A stretch of 64,000 nucleotides of DNA. Origin: Halosimplex carlsbadense 2-9-1 (lineage in GTDB: Archaea; Halobacteriota; Halobacteria; Halobacteriales; Haloarculaceae). The position numbers and the translations under genes were made by a program. Positions 35,547 through 42,907 of this stretch are shown piece by piece. Where the stretch lies: assembly GCF_000337455.1 (NCBI RefSeq), contig NZ_AOIU01000036.1, forward strand, positions 220,480 through 284,479, in the 5' to 3' direction. The notes beneath the pieces are model-generated. The model had not been told where the DNA came from. It ran no database searches and saw only the letters and a list, made by a program, of their open reading frames with translations. Position 1 is the first letter of the stretch. Each line of letters begins with the position of its first letter.

Positions 35547-35554
35547 TTTTATAA
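35547..35554 (+). promoter_or_regulatory. TATA box of the aCPSF1 transcript
   Basis: TTTTATAA preceded by BRE-like 'GCGAAGGC'. The expected start is near 35576-35580, exactly where the leader hairpin begins. On the minus strand the same block (TTATAAAA) could drive the divergent gene at 35505, but its BRE side is less purine-rich. Confidence 0.65.
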
Positions 35555-35579
35555 CGCCGGGAGGTTAGGGCCAAGTAAG

Positions 35580-35639
35580 CCGGTTTTCCGGACACTTCCG
35601 TCTAGGGTCCGGAGTGGATTCCCCCAGTAGGAAAACCGA
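35580..35639 (+). promoter_or_regulatory. Stem-loop in the aCPSF1 5' leader
   Basis: CGGTTTTCC (35581-35589) pairs perfectly with GGAAAACCG (35630-35638). Within the loop, CCGGAC (35588-35593) can pair with GTCCGG (35608-35613) as an alternative or nested stem. The 5' arm begins at the predicted transcription start, so the RNA would start with a hairpin. Haloarchaeal mRNAs are mostly leaderless, which makes this leader of about 175 nt unusual. It may sense aCPSF1 activity. Confidence 0.6.
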
Positions 35640-35642
35640 CCT

Positions 35643-35756
35643 ATGAATATTCCTTCCAGACTCCGGCAGGCACGCCGCGACGTGCGGGACGGCGAGCGGG
35701 CAGGCGCTCCCGACGCCCGGCGACCGGCCGGTCCGACCCTGTTTTCGCAGCTATGA
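35643..35756 (+). CDS. 37-codon upstream ORF overlapping the aCPSF1 start
   Basis: ATG at 35643, four nt after the leader hairpin, opens an Arg-rich frame ('MNIPSRLRQARRDVRDG...' ending 'PTLFSQL'). Its TGA (35754-35756) overlaps the aCPSF1 ATG (35753-35755) as ATGA. The arrangement would couple aCPSF1 translation to the uORF. No domain is present; a regulatory leader peptide is more likely than a functional protein. Chance occurrence in GC-rich DNA cannot be excluded. Confidence 0.45.
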   Translation: MNIPSRLRQARRDVRDGERAGAPDARRPAGPTLFSQL

Positions 35757-37672
35757 GTCAAGTAGACAAGCAACTCGACGATATCAGAGCAGAGATCGAA
35801 CAGGAGGTCCCGAGCGGCATCTCCATCACGGAAGTCGCCTACGAGGGACCGGAACTGGTCGTGTACACCCGCGATCCGAAGACGTTCGCGAGCAACGGCG
35901 ACCTGATCCGCAGGCTCGCCTCGAAGCTCCGCAAGCGCATCACCGTCCGGCCCGACCCCTCCGAGCTCTCCGAGCCCAGCGACGCGAAGGCGACCATCGA
36001 GAACATCATCCCCGAGGACGCCGGCGTCACCGATCTGGACTTCCACCACGACACCGGCGAGGTCGTCGTCGAGGCCCAGAAGCCCGGGATGGTCATCGGC
36101 CGCCACGGTTCGACGCTCCGAGAGATCACCCAAGAAGTCGGCTGGACGCCCGAGGTCGTCCGCACGCCGCCGATCGAGTCCTCGACGGTCAAGAACGTCC
36201 GCAACTTCCTCAAACAGGAACGGGACGACCGCCGGGACATCCTCGAACGCATCGGCCGCCAGATCCACCGCGAGGAGATGTCCGACGACGAGTGGGTCCG
36301 CATCACCACGCTGGGCTGCTGTCGCGAGGTCGGCCGCGCGGCGTTCATCCTCTCGACGCCCGAAACGCGCGTCCTGATCGACTGCGGCGACAAGCCCGGC
36401 GCCGAGGACGAGGTACCGTACCTCCAGGTCCCCGAGGCGCTCGGGTCGGGCCCGAGTTCGCTCGACGCCGTCGTCCTCACGCACGCCCACCTCGACCACT
36501 CTGCGCTCATCCCGCTGCTGTTCAAGTACGGCTACGACGGCCCCATCTACTGCACGGAACCCACCCGCGACCTGATGGGGCTGCTCACGCTGGACTACCT
36601 CGACGTGGCCTCGAAGGAAGGGCGGACGCCGCCCTACGAGTCCGAGATGGTCCGCGAGGCGATCAAACACACCATCCCGCTGGAGTACGGCGACGTGACC
36701 GACATCGCGCCGGACATCAAGCTCACGCTGCACAACTCCGGCCACATCCTCGGGTCGGCCATCTCCCATTTCCACATCGGCGACGGCCTCTACAACGTCG
36801 CTTTCTCCGGGGACATCCACTACGACGACACGCGCCTGTTCAACGGCGCCGTCAACGAGTTCCCCCGCGTCGAGACGCTCGTCCTCGAATCGACCTACGG
36901 CGGCCGCAACGACTACCAGACCGACCAGGCCGACTCCGAGCGCAAGCTCAAGGAGGTCATCAGCGACACCATCGAGCGCGACGGCAAGGTGCTCATTCCC
37001 GCGTTCGCCGTCGGGCGCTCCCAGGAGATCATGCTCGTCCTCGAAGAGGCCATGCGGGAGGGCGACATCCCCGAAGTGCCGGTCCACCTCGACGGCATGA
37101 TCTGGGAGGCGACGGCCATCCACACGACCTACCCCGAGTACCTCCGGGACGACCTGCGCGACCGGATCTTCCACGATGACCAGAACCCCTTCCTCGCCGA
37201 CCAGTTCAACCACATCGACGGCGGCGAAGAGGAACGCCAAGAGGTCGCCGACGGCGGCCCCTGCATCGTCCTCTCGACCTCCGGGATGGTCGAGGGCGGT
37301 CCGATCATGTCCTGGCTCCGCCACGTCGGCGGCCAGGACGAGGGCACGATGGTCTTCGTCGGCTACCAGGCCCAGGGGACGATGGGTCGTCGCATTCAAA
37401 ATGGCTGGGACGAGATCCCCGTCAACGACGGCGGCGGCCGCGCCGATACCCTCTCGCTGAACATGGACGTCGAGACCGTCGACGGCTTCTCCGGCCACGC
37501 CGACCGTCAGGGCCTGGAGAACTTCGTCCGCACGATGAACCCCCGCCCCGAGAAGGTGCTCTGCGTCCACGGTGACGAGTCCTCGACACAGGACCTGTCG
37601 TCGGCGCTGTACCACGAGTTCAACATGCGCACGTTCGCCCCGAAGAACCTCGAGACGTTCCGGTTCGTTTGA
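35753..37672 (+). CDS. aCPSF1/FttA beta-CASP ribonuclease, transcription termination factor
   Basis: A 639-residue archaeal CPSF73 homologue. Two N-terminal KH-type RNA-binding domains (about 1-145; 'IGRHGSTLREITQEV') precede a metallo-beta-lactamase nuclease with metal motif H244-A-H-L-D-H249 in 'LTHAHLDHSALIPLLFKYGY' and 'FSGDIHYDDTRLF'. The beta-CASP domain carries 'ESTYGGRNDYQ', 'PAFAVGRSQEIMLVLEE' and 'STSGMVEGGPIMSWLRHV', with 'FSGHADRQGL' and 'CVHGDESS' at the end. In archaea it cleaves nascent RNA at U-rich 3' ends and terminates transcription. Length and order are normal. The long structured leader and uORF upstream suggest feedback control. Confidence 0.95.
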   Translation: MSQVDKQLDDIRAEIEQEVPSGISITEVAYEGPELVVYTRDPKTFASNGDLIRRLASKLRKRITVRPDPSELSEPSDAKATIENIIPEDAGVTDLDFHHDTGEVVVEAQKPGMVIGRHGSTLREITQEVGWTPEVVRTPPIESSTVKNVRNFLKQERDDRRDILERIGRQIHREEMSDDEWVRITTLGCCREVGRAAFILSTPETRVLIDCGDKPGAEDEVPYLQVPEALGSGPSSLDAVVLTHAHLDHSALIPLLFKYGYDGPIYCTEPTRDLMGLLTLDYLDVASKEGRTPPYESEMVREAIKHTIPLEYGDVTDIAPDIKLTLHNSGHILGSAISHFHIGDGLYNVAFSGDIHYDDTRLFNGAVNEFPRVETLVLESTYGGRNDYQTDQADSERKLKEVISDTIERDGKVLIPAFAVGRSQEIMLVLEEAMREGDIPEVPVHLDGMIWEATAIHTTYPEYLRDDLRDRIFHDDQNPFLADQFNHIDGGEEERQEVADGGPCIVLSTSGMVEGGPIMSWLRHVGGQDEGTMVFVGYQAQGTMGRRIQNGWDEIPVNDGGGRADTLSLNMDVETVDGFSGHADRQGLENFVRTMNPRPEKVLCVHGDESSTQDLSSALYHEFNMRTFAPKNLETFRFV

Positions 37673-37747
37673 GGCCTCCGCCTCGGTGACCGACGCCGCA
37701 CTCGCCGAACCGAACCGCATTTCTCGCCGCCACGTGCAAGGCCGTCC

Positions 37748-38164
37748 GTGAGCGCGCGCTTCGACCGCCTCGACCCCAGGTATCCGCTCGCCGCCGGCGC
37801 CCTCGTCGCCCTCGTCGCGACCGCGGGGAGCCTCTACCTCTCCGAAGGGATGGGACTGGTGCCCTGCGAACTGTGCTGGTACCAGCGGGTGCTGATGTAC
37901 CCGCTGGTGGTCGTCTTCGGCGTCGCGCTGGTCGAGGGTCGTCCCGGCGTCTACCGCACCGTCCTCCCGCTGTCGACGCTCGGGGTAGCCGTGGCGGCGT
38001 ACCACTCGTGGCTGCAGATCGCTGCTGGCGGTCGGTGCGGGCTCGGCGGCGGCTGTGCGGCGGTGCAGCTGCGCGTGGTCGGGCTGACGATCCCGAACCT
38101 GTCGCTGATCGCGTTCGGCCTGATCACTGCGACGGTGACGGGGCTGTTCGTCGTGGAACGGTGA
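37748..38164 (+). CDS. dsbB: Disulfide bond formation protein DsbB
   Basis: A 138-residue membrane protein with four transmembrane helices (about residues 12-30, 42-60, 70-88, 112-133). The first redox pair is 'CELCWYQRVLMYPL' after helix 1 and the second is 'RCGLGGGCAAV' in the second external loop, both as in DsbB. It would reoxidise a DsbA-like thioredoxin-fold partner outside the membrane and pass electrons to quinone. Starts at GTG 37748. It lies 75 bp after aCPSF1 on the same strand; no DsbA is adjacent. Confidence 0.9.
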   Translation: MSARFDRLDPRYPLAAGALVALVATAGSLYLSEGMGLVPCELCWYQRVLMYPLVVVFGVALVEGRPGVYRTVLPLSTLGVAVAAYHSWLQIAAGGRCGLGGGCAAVQLRVVGLTIPNLSLIAFGLITATVTGLFVVER

Positions 38165-38204
38165 CGACGCGGCCGGGGCGACGACGCCGCCGAGCGTCGA
38201 GACG

Positions 38205-38795
38205 CTACGTCGGGTCCCCGTAGCCGAGCTGCTCGTCGAACTCCGACTCGAGTTCGTCGAGTTGGGCTTCCAGTTCGTCGATCCGGTTCTGGAGGCGGCG
38301 GAACTCGACGCTGTCTTCCAGCGCCGAGGGGTGTTTCTCGACTTCGAGGACGTTGCGCTTGACCCGGAGCGTGCTGAGTTCGCGCTGGGCCTCGTCGTAC
38401 TCGTCGAGCAGTTCGAGGCGCTCGACCGTCTCGACGAGGTCGTCGCGGTCGACCGGTTTGACGAGGTAGTCGTCGCAGTCGATCGTGACGATGTCGAAGT
38501 CGGGGTCGACGGCCGTCACCAGCGCGACCTGACAGTCGACGTTCCGGGCGCGGATCTCCTCGAGCACCTCGTCGCCGGAGCGGTCGGGCATCCGGCGGTC
38601 GAGCAGTACGACGTCGACATCGTCGTCGACGGCCGCGAGCGCGGCTTCGCCGCTGTCGACCGTCCGGACCGCGTAGCCGAGCGGTTCGAGATACAGCGCG
38701 AACGACTCGCGGACCACCTCTTCGTCGTCGACAACGAGGATCGTGGTTCTGTCGTCCGAGGACCCGTCGGATGACTCCGTCTCCCCTCCCTGCAT
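38205..38795 (-). CDS. HalX-domain response regulator
   Basis: A 196-residue protein. Receiver domain at residues about 18-125: 'TTILVVDDEEVVRESFALYLEPLGYAVRT', phospho-acceptor Asp in 'DVVLLDRRMPDRSGDEVLEEIR' and 'DDYLVKPVDRDDLVETVERL'. The C-terminal HalX domain (about 128-190) is a helical coiled-coil-like segment 'YDEAQRELSTLRVKRNVLEVEKHPSALEDSVEFRRLQNRIDELEAQLDELESEF'. HalX regulators are archaeal and their output is unknown. The frame runs to 38852, but the ATG at 38793-38795 begins the acidic N-terminus and upstream is not conserved. Confidence 0.88.
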   Translation of the reverse strand: MQGGETESSDGSSDDRTTILVVDDEEVVRESFALYLEPLGYAVRTVDSGEAALAAVDDDVDVVLLDRRMPDRSGDEVLEEIRARNVDCQVALVTAVDPDFDIVTIDCDDYLVKPVDRDDLVETVERLELLDEYDEAQRELSTLRVKRNVLEVEKHPSALEDSVEFRRLQNRIDELEAQLDELESEFDEQLGYGDPT

Positions 38796-38981
38796 CGGCC
38801 AGACGTAGGATGTTCCGATAGAAAAACCCACCCGTCTCGGAACGGCGATCAACTATCCAACAGTTTTTGTAGCCGGGCCGAGTCCGTGCCACCCCTCGGC
38901 ATCGCACGAGCGGCCGGTTCCGGTCCGGAAGGCGCTTCCGGGACCCAAGCGGTTACCACCGCTCGCTCACACTGTCGCGGT

Positions 38982-39959
38982 ATGGAGTACGTCCGACTCG
39001 GCTCGACGGGACTGCAGGTATCGCCCATCTGCCTCGGCACCTGGCGCTTCGGCCTCGAACACGAAGACAGCGGCGTGATGGAGACCGACCGCGAGGACGC
39101 TCACGAACTGCTCGACGCGCTGGAGGAGCGCGGCGGCAACTTCATCGACACCGCCAACGGCTACGGCGGCGGTCGTTCCGAGAAGTGGATCGGCGAGTGG
39201 CTCGAAGACAGGGACCGCGAGGACTACGTGATCGCCTCGAAGTGCTACTGGTCGGACGTGTCTCGCTTCCAGGAGAACCTCTCGAAGAAGAACGTCAAGG
39301 CCGAAGTCGAAGGGTCGCTGGAGAAGCTGGGAACCGATTACCTCGACTTGCTGTATCTGCACCGCTTCGACGACGACACGCCCATCGAGCGCACGCTTCG
39401 GGCGGTCGACGACCTGATCAGCGAGGGCAAGGTCCACTACGTCGGCATCTCCTCCTGTGACGCCTGGAAGCTCACGAAGGGCCTGTGGAAAGCCGACGTG
39501 AACAACTACGAGGCCTTCTCGGTGACACAGCCCCAGTACTCGGCGACCTACCGCGACCCGGTCTCGGAGTATCTCGACGTCTGTGCCGACCAGGACATCG
39601 CGGTCTGTCCGTACTCGCCGCTGCACGGCGGGTTCCTCACGGGCAAGTACGAACGGGTCGGCGACGGCGAGGTGGAGACGCCCGACGGGTCGCGGGGCGA
39701 CCTCGACGAACACTTCACCGACTGGTATCTCGACGACCAGGCCTGGGACGTCCTCGACGAGATCCGCGCCGTCGCCGACGAGGTCGACGCGACGCCCGCG
39801 CAGGTGTCGCTGCGCTGGCTGATGGACCACGAACGGTTCACGTGCGTCCCGATCGTCGGCGCCCGCACCGTCGACCAGCTCGACGAGAACCTCGACGCCA
39901 TCGAAGTGTCGCTGTCCGACGACCAGTGGGACCGTATCGACGCGGCCACCGAGGCCTGA
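38982..39959 (+). CDS. Aldo/keto reductase
   Basis: A 325-residue (alpha/beta)8 NADPH-dependent oxidoreductase. Signature stretches: 'MEYVRLGSTGLQVSPICLGTWRFG', 'GNFIDTANGYGGGRSEKWIGEWL' with catalytic Asp and Tyr, the Lys in 'DYVIASKCYWSD', 'DYLDLLYLHRFDDDTPIERT' with catalytic His, and 'QPQYSATYRDPVSEYLDVCADQDIAVCPYSPLHGGFLTGKY'. Substrate is unknown. The ATG at 38982 starts the conserved beta strand; the frame upstream to 38886 is not conserved. Single gene with no obvious operon partner. Confidence 0.92.
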   Translation: MEYVRLGSTGLQVSPICLGTWRFGLEHEDSGVMETDREDAHELLDALEERGGNFIDTANGYGGGRSEKWIGEWLEDRDREDYVIASKCYWSDVSRFQENLSKKNVKAEVEGSLEKLGTDYLDLLYLHRFDDDTPIERTLRAVDDLISEGKVHYVGISSCDAWKLTKGLWKADVNNYEAFSVTQPQYSATYRDPVSEYLDVCADQDIAVCPYSPLHGGFLTGKYERVGDGEVETPDGSRGDLDEHFTDWYLDDQAWDVLDEIRAVADEVDATPAQVSLRWLMDHERFTCVPIVGARTVDQLDENLDAIEVSLSDDQWDRIDAATEA

Positions 39960-40102
39960 CGGGGGCGTTTCGGTCGCCAACGGCGGCCGGTCGGCCCTGC
40001 GTCCGGTGGTTGTCTGAACCCGCCGTTCGCCGACGTTAAGCACCCATTTCTCGCCGTCCGGCGGTGAATACTAAGGGCGCGGTGGGCCGTACCGGGTGGC
40101 AG

Positions 40103-41290
40103 ATGAGTATCGATCCAGCCGACGGGCCCGCCGCGGTCGTCGTTCCGGCGATCGCCGCACCGAGCAGCGTCGCCTGCGTGCGTTCGCTCGGGAAGCGCGG
40201 GATCCACACCATCGTCGTCTCCGAAGACGAGGACGCCGCCGCCTTCCGGTCGCGTTACGCCGGCGAGACGGTCGTCGTCCCCGACCCCCACGAGGATCTG
40301 GTCGCCTACAAGGACGCCCTGCTCGCGCTCGCGATGCGGCCGGACGTGCTGACGGTCCTGCCCGTCCGCGAGGAGGACGTGTACGTCCTCGCACAGCACC
40401 GCGAGGCGTTCGAACCCCACGTCGAGACGCCCTGGCCGACCGCCGAGGGACTGCGGCGGGCCCAGGACCGGGTCGAGCTGTTCGACGCCGCCGAACGGGC
40501 CGGCGTCCCCGTCCCCGACACCCGCCTGCTCGACGAGGTCGACGACTGGGACCGCGAGTGGGTGGTCAAGGGCCGATACACCCTGCTCGCCGACGCCTAC
40601 GTCGACGGCCTGCCGCCCGAGCGCTCTCGGGACCCCCCCTCGACGCAGTACCTCAACGGCGACAAACCCGAGGTGGAGACGATCCGGCGTCAGAACGGTC
40701 ACACCCCGATCGTCCAGGAGTTCCTCCCGACGACCGACGAGTACGCCTTCTTCGCGCTGTGCGACGAGGGCGAGCCGGTCAGTACCTTCCAGCACCGCCA
40801 GGTCCGCGCGTACAACTACGCCGGCGGCCCGAGTTCGTTCCGCGAGTCGGTCTCGATCCCCGAGCTGGACGAGGCCGGTCGCGCGCTGCTGGACGAGCTG
40901 GAGTGGCACGGCCTGGCGATGGTGGAGTTCCTGCGCGACGAGGCCGGCGAGTTCCGGCTGATGGAGATCAACCCGCGGCTGTGGTCGTCGCTCCCCTTCT
41001 CCATCCGAGCGGGCGCGGACTTTCCCCACGACTACTGGCTGCTCGCCCGCGGCGAGCGCGATCGGATCGCCGACGATTACGAGGTCGACACGGCCGGCCA
41101 CCTCATCCGGGGCGAGCTCTCTTATCTCCACAGCGTCCTGTTCGACGAGGAGGAGCTCGTCGAGCGGCCGGCCCGCAGCGAGGCGTTCTCGGCGGTCGCC
41201 GAGTCGCTCCGGGAGCACCCCCGCTTCGACTACCTCCGTCTGGACGACCCGCGCCCGTTCGTCCGCGATGCGCTGAACACGCTACGCTGA
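40103..41290 (+). CDS. ATP-grasp ligase of the surface-glycan locus (COG3919-like)
   Basis: A 395-residue ATP-grasp protein resembling the predicted carboligase group COG3919. The N-terminal preATP-grasp domain has 'AAVVVPAIAAPSSVACVRSLGKRGIHTIVVSEDEDAAAFRSRY'. The ATP-grasp part has 'EWVVKGRYTLLADAY', 'PIVQEFLPTTDEYAFFALCDEG', 'HGLAMVEFLRDEAGEFRLMEINPRLWSSLPFSIRAGADFP', where the E-x-N in 'MEINPR' binds Mg-ATP. It should join a carboxylate to an amine or similar nucleophile. It opens the glycan locus and sits next to two PP-loop genes, suggesting a joint modification. ATG 40103 is chosen; a GTG at 40064 is in frame. Confidence 0.78.
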   Translation: MSIDPADGPAAVVVPAIAAPSSVACVRSLGKRGIHTIVVSEDEDAAAFRSRYAGETVVVPDPHEDLVAYKDALLALAMRPDVLTVLPVREEDVYVLAQHREAFEPHVETPWPTAEGLRRAQDRVELFDAAERAGVPVPDTRLLDEVDDWDREWVVKGRYTLLADAYVDGLPPERSRDPPSTQYLNGDKPEVETIRRQNGHTPIVQEFLPTTDEYAFFALCDEGEPVSTFQHRQVRAYNYAGGPSSFRESVSIPELDEAGRALLDELEWHGLAMVEFLRDEAGEFRLMEINPRLWSSLPFSIRAGADFPHDYWLLARGERDRIADDYEVDTAGHLIRGELSYLHSVLFDEEELVERPARSEAFSAVAESLREHPRFDYLRLDDPRPFVRDALNTLR

Positions 41291-41403
41291 CCCGCGCCGT
41301 CACGCCCGAGCGAAGATGCTGCCGCCGGTGGTCCTCGACGCCTGCACCGAGCGCCCGCTTGGCTCCGCCAGCCGCCTCTCCGCCGGTCGCCGCCCTCGCG
41401 CGG

Positions 41404-42804
41404 TCAGGACTTGACGCTATCGTACACCGAGTAGAGGCGCTTGTAGACGGGATACGGCGTCGCGCGGGCGACCGACCGGAGCGCCCGGTCGGCCGCCGGC
41501 GGCTCGGAGCGGTCGGCGATGGCCTCGATGTCCGTCTCCGCCAGCCAGTTCGCGAACCCCCGGGCGCCGTCGACGGGGTAGTCGCGGTCGGGGTCGACCC
41601 GCCGGGCGAACTCCGTCCAGTAGACGCCGTGGTGGTGGTCGACCAGCCAGTTGCCGGCCTCGATCTCCCGGCGGGCCCGCTGGAAGGTCGCCGCGTCCAC
41701 GTCGAAGCCGTGGTCGTTCGGGTCGACGCCGGCCATCGCCAGTCCGAACGCCGTTCGCGCGCACTTCTCGCAGCGGTTGCAGTTGCTCGCCTCCGCCGAG
41801 GCCTCGCACGCCCGGACCGGCACGTCGTCGTCGCGCTCGTCGAAGAAGTCGGCGACGACCTCGATCCGGTCCTGGCGGGTGAGCGAGAATCCGTCGTGGA
41901 CGACCGTCGTCCCGGTCCAGGCAATCTCGTCGTCGATGGCGGGGTCGGACCCCCAGGGGATCGCCCCGCCGTCCCAGTACTCGAACCGGTCGGGCGTCGG
42001 GAAGCCCTCCCAGTGGCTCGCCGCGATGAACAGCCGCTCCATCCCCTCGGCGACGGCCAGCGGCGCGACCAGCCCCGCGAGCCCCAGGCCGCTCCCGACG
42101 GCGCTGTACCACGCGCCGTCGTGGTGGGGTTTGAACTCCGCGTCCAGTTGCCGGGTGTCGAGGAACTCCAGCATGTTCGAGCGGACGAACTGCGTCTCCG
42201 CGCCGAACCGCTCGCCGTACTCTTCGATCCGCCGGGTCGTGTGCGCCCAGGAGCGGTCGTCGTCGACGCCCACGAGCCAGCCGCGGACGTTGATCAGCGT
42301 CGGGTCCGCCTCGCGGTGACGGGCGTAGGTCGCCAGCGAGTCGACGCCGCCGGTGAACAGCATCCCGGTCTCGCCGTCGACGGTCGAACGCTCGGTCTCG
42401 GGGGCCGACTCGGCGACGACCCGGCCGCCCCGGACGAACGGATACATCCCGTAGAGCGCCGCGCCGACCGTCTCGAGACACGAGAGGAACCGCCGGTCGA
42501 CGGTCGGAACCCGAACGTCCGCCCCGACCGCCCACGCGACCGGGCAGACGTGCGCCAGCACCGGGATCGCCAGGATCGACTTCGGCAGGTCCGAGACGTC
42601 GACGTCGTACTCGACGTAGAAGGGGGAGTCGTCGAAGAACGGGCGCAGCTCGTCGCTGTAGGAGACGGTCGACTCGATGCGGGAGCCCTCGACGGTGACC
42701 GACTCGACGGTGACGGCCGGCGACTCCGCGCCGGGGCCGGACCCGGTCGCTCCGTCGGCGTCGCCGACGGCCGCGATGATCGGGGGGACAGCGGTTCGGA
42801 ACAC
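41404..42804 (-). CDS. PP-loop ATPase (QueC/asparagine-synthetase-like), glycan-associated, copy 1
   Basis: A 466-residue PP-loop pyrophosphatase. The ATP-binding loop is 'MLFTGGVDSLATYARHRE' near residues 148-165. Further conserved stretches are 'LINVRGWLVGVDDD', 'EYWDGGAIPWGSDPAIDDEIAWTGTTVVHDGFSLTRQDRIEVV' and a cysteine cluster 'SNCNRCEKCARTAFGLAMAG'. The layout recalls PP-loop proteins in bacterial capsule loci and 7-deazaguanine (QueC) enzymes, where adenylation activates a substrate for amidation. Function is not known. It is the second of two tandem paralogues. GTG 42804 is preferred because a TATA (minus strand, around 42829-42836) lies about 26 nt upstream. Confidence 0.72.
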   Translation of the reverse strand: MFRTAVPPIIAAVGDADGATGSGPGAESPAVTVESVTVEGSRIESTVSYSDELRPFFDDSPFYVEYDVDVSDLPKSILAIPVLAHVCPVAWAVGADVRVPTVDRRFLSCLETVGAALYGMYPFVRGGRVVAESAPETERSTVDGETGMLFTGGVDSLATYARHREADPTLINVRGWLVGVDDDRSWAHTTRRIEEYGERFGAETQFVRSNMLEFLDTRQLDAEFKPHHDGAWYSAVGSGLGLAGLVAPLAVAEGMERLFIAASHWEGFPTPDRFEYWDGGAIPWGSDPAIDDEIAWTGTTVVHDGFSLTRQDRIEVVADFFDERDDDVPVRACEASAEASNCNRCEKCARTAFGLAMAGVDPNDHGFDVDAATFQRARREIEAGNWLVDHHHGVYWTEFARRVDPDRDYPVDGARGFANWLAETDIEAIADRSEPPAADRALRSVARATPYPVYKRLYSVYDSVKS

Positions 42805-42828
42805 GCGGCCGACCAGTAGTGCGCCGAT

Positions 42829-42836
42829 ATAAAGTA
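42829..42836 (-). promoter_or_regulatory. TATA box of PP-loop gene copy 1
   Basis: CTTTATAT on the minus strand in 'GCATACTTTATATC' lies about 26 nt before the GTG at 42804. A very similar 'CATACTTTAT' (44381-44390) precedes copy 2, so the promoter was duplicated with the gene. Confidence 0.6.
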
Positions 42837-42907
42837 TGCGCCCGATACGGCCGCTCTCGCGGGGTCGGCGCCCGTCTCGGCGGGGACCGCCGGGGAGGCG
42901 CGACCGT

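Noticed and set aside
37673..37747. Possible separate promoter or RNA between aCPSF1 and dsbB
   Set aside because: Only 75 bp, no clear TATA or stem-loop.
35549..38005. 818-codon open frame antisense to aCPSF1 and dsbB
   Set aside because: Mirror of a strongly biased GC-rich gene; no domain, and both sense genes are clear family members.
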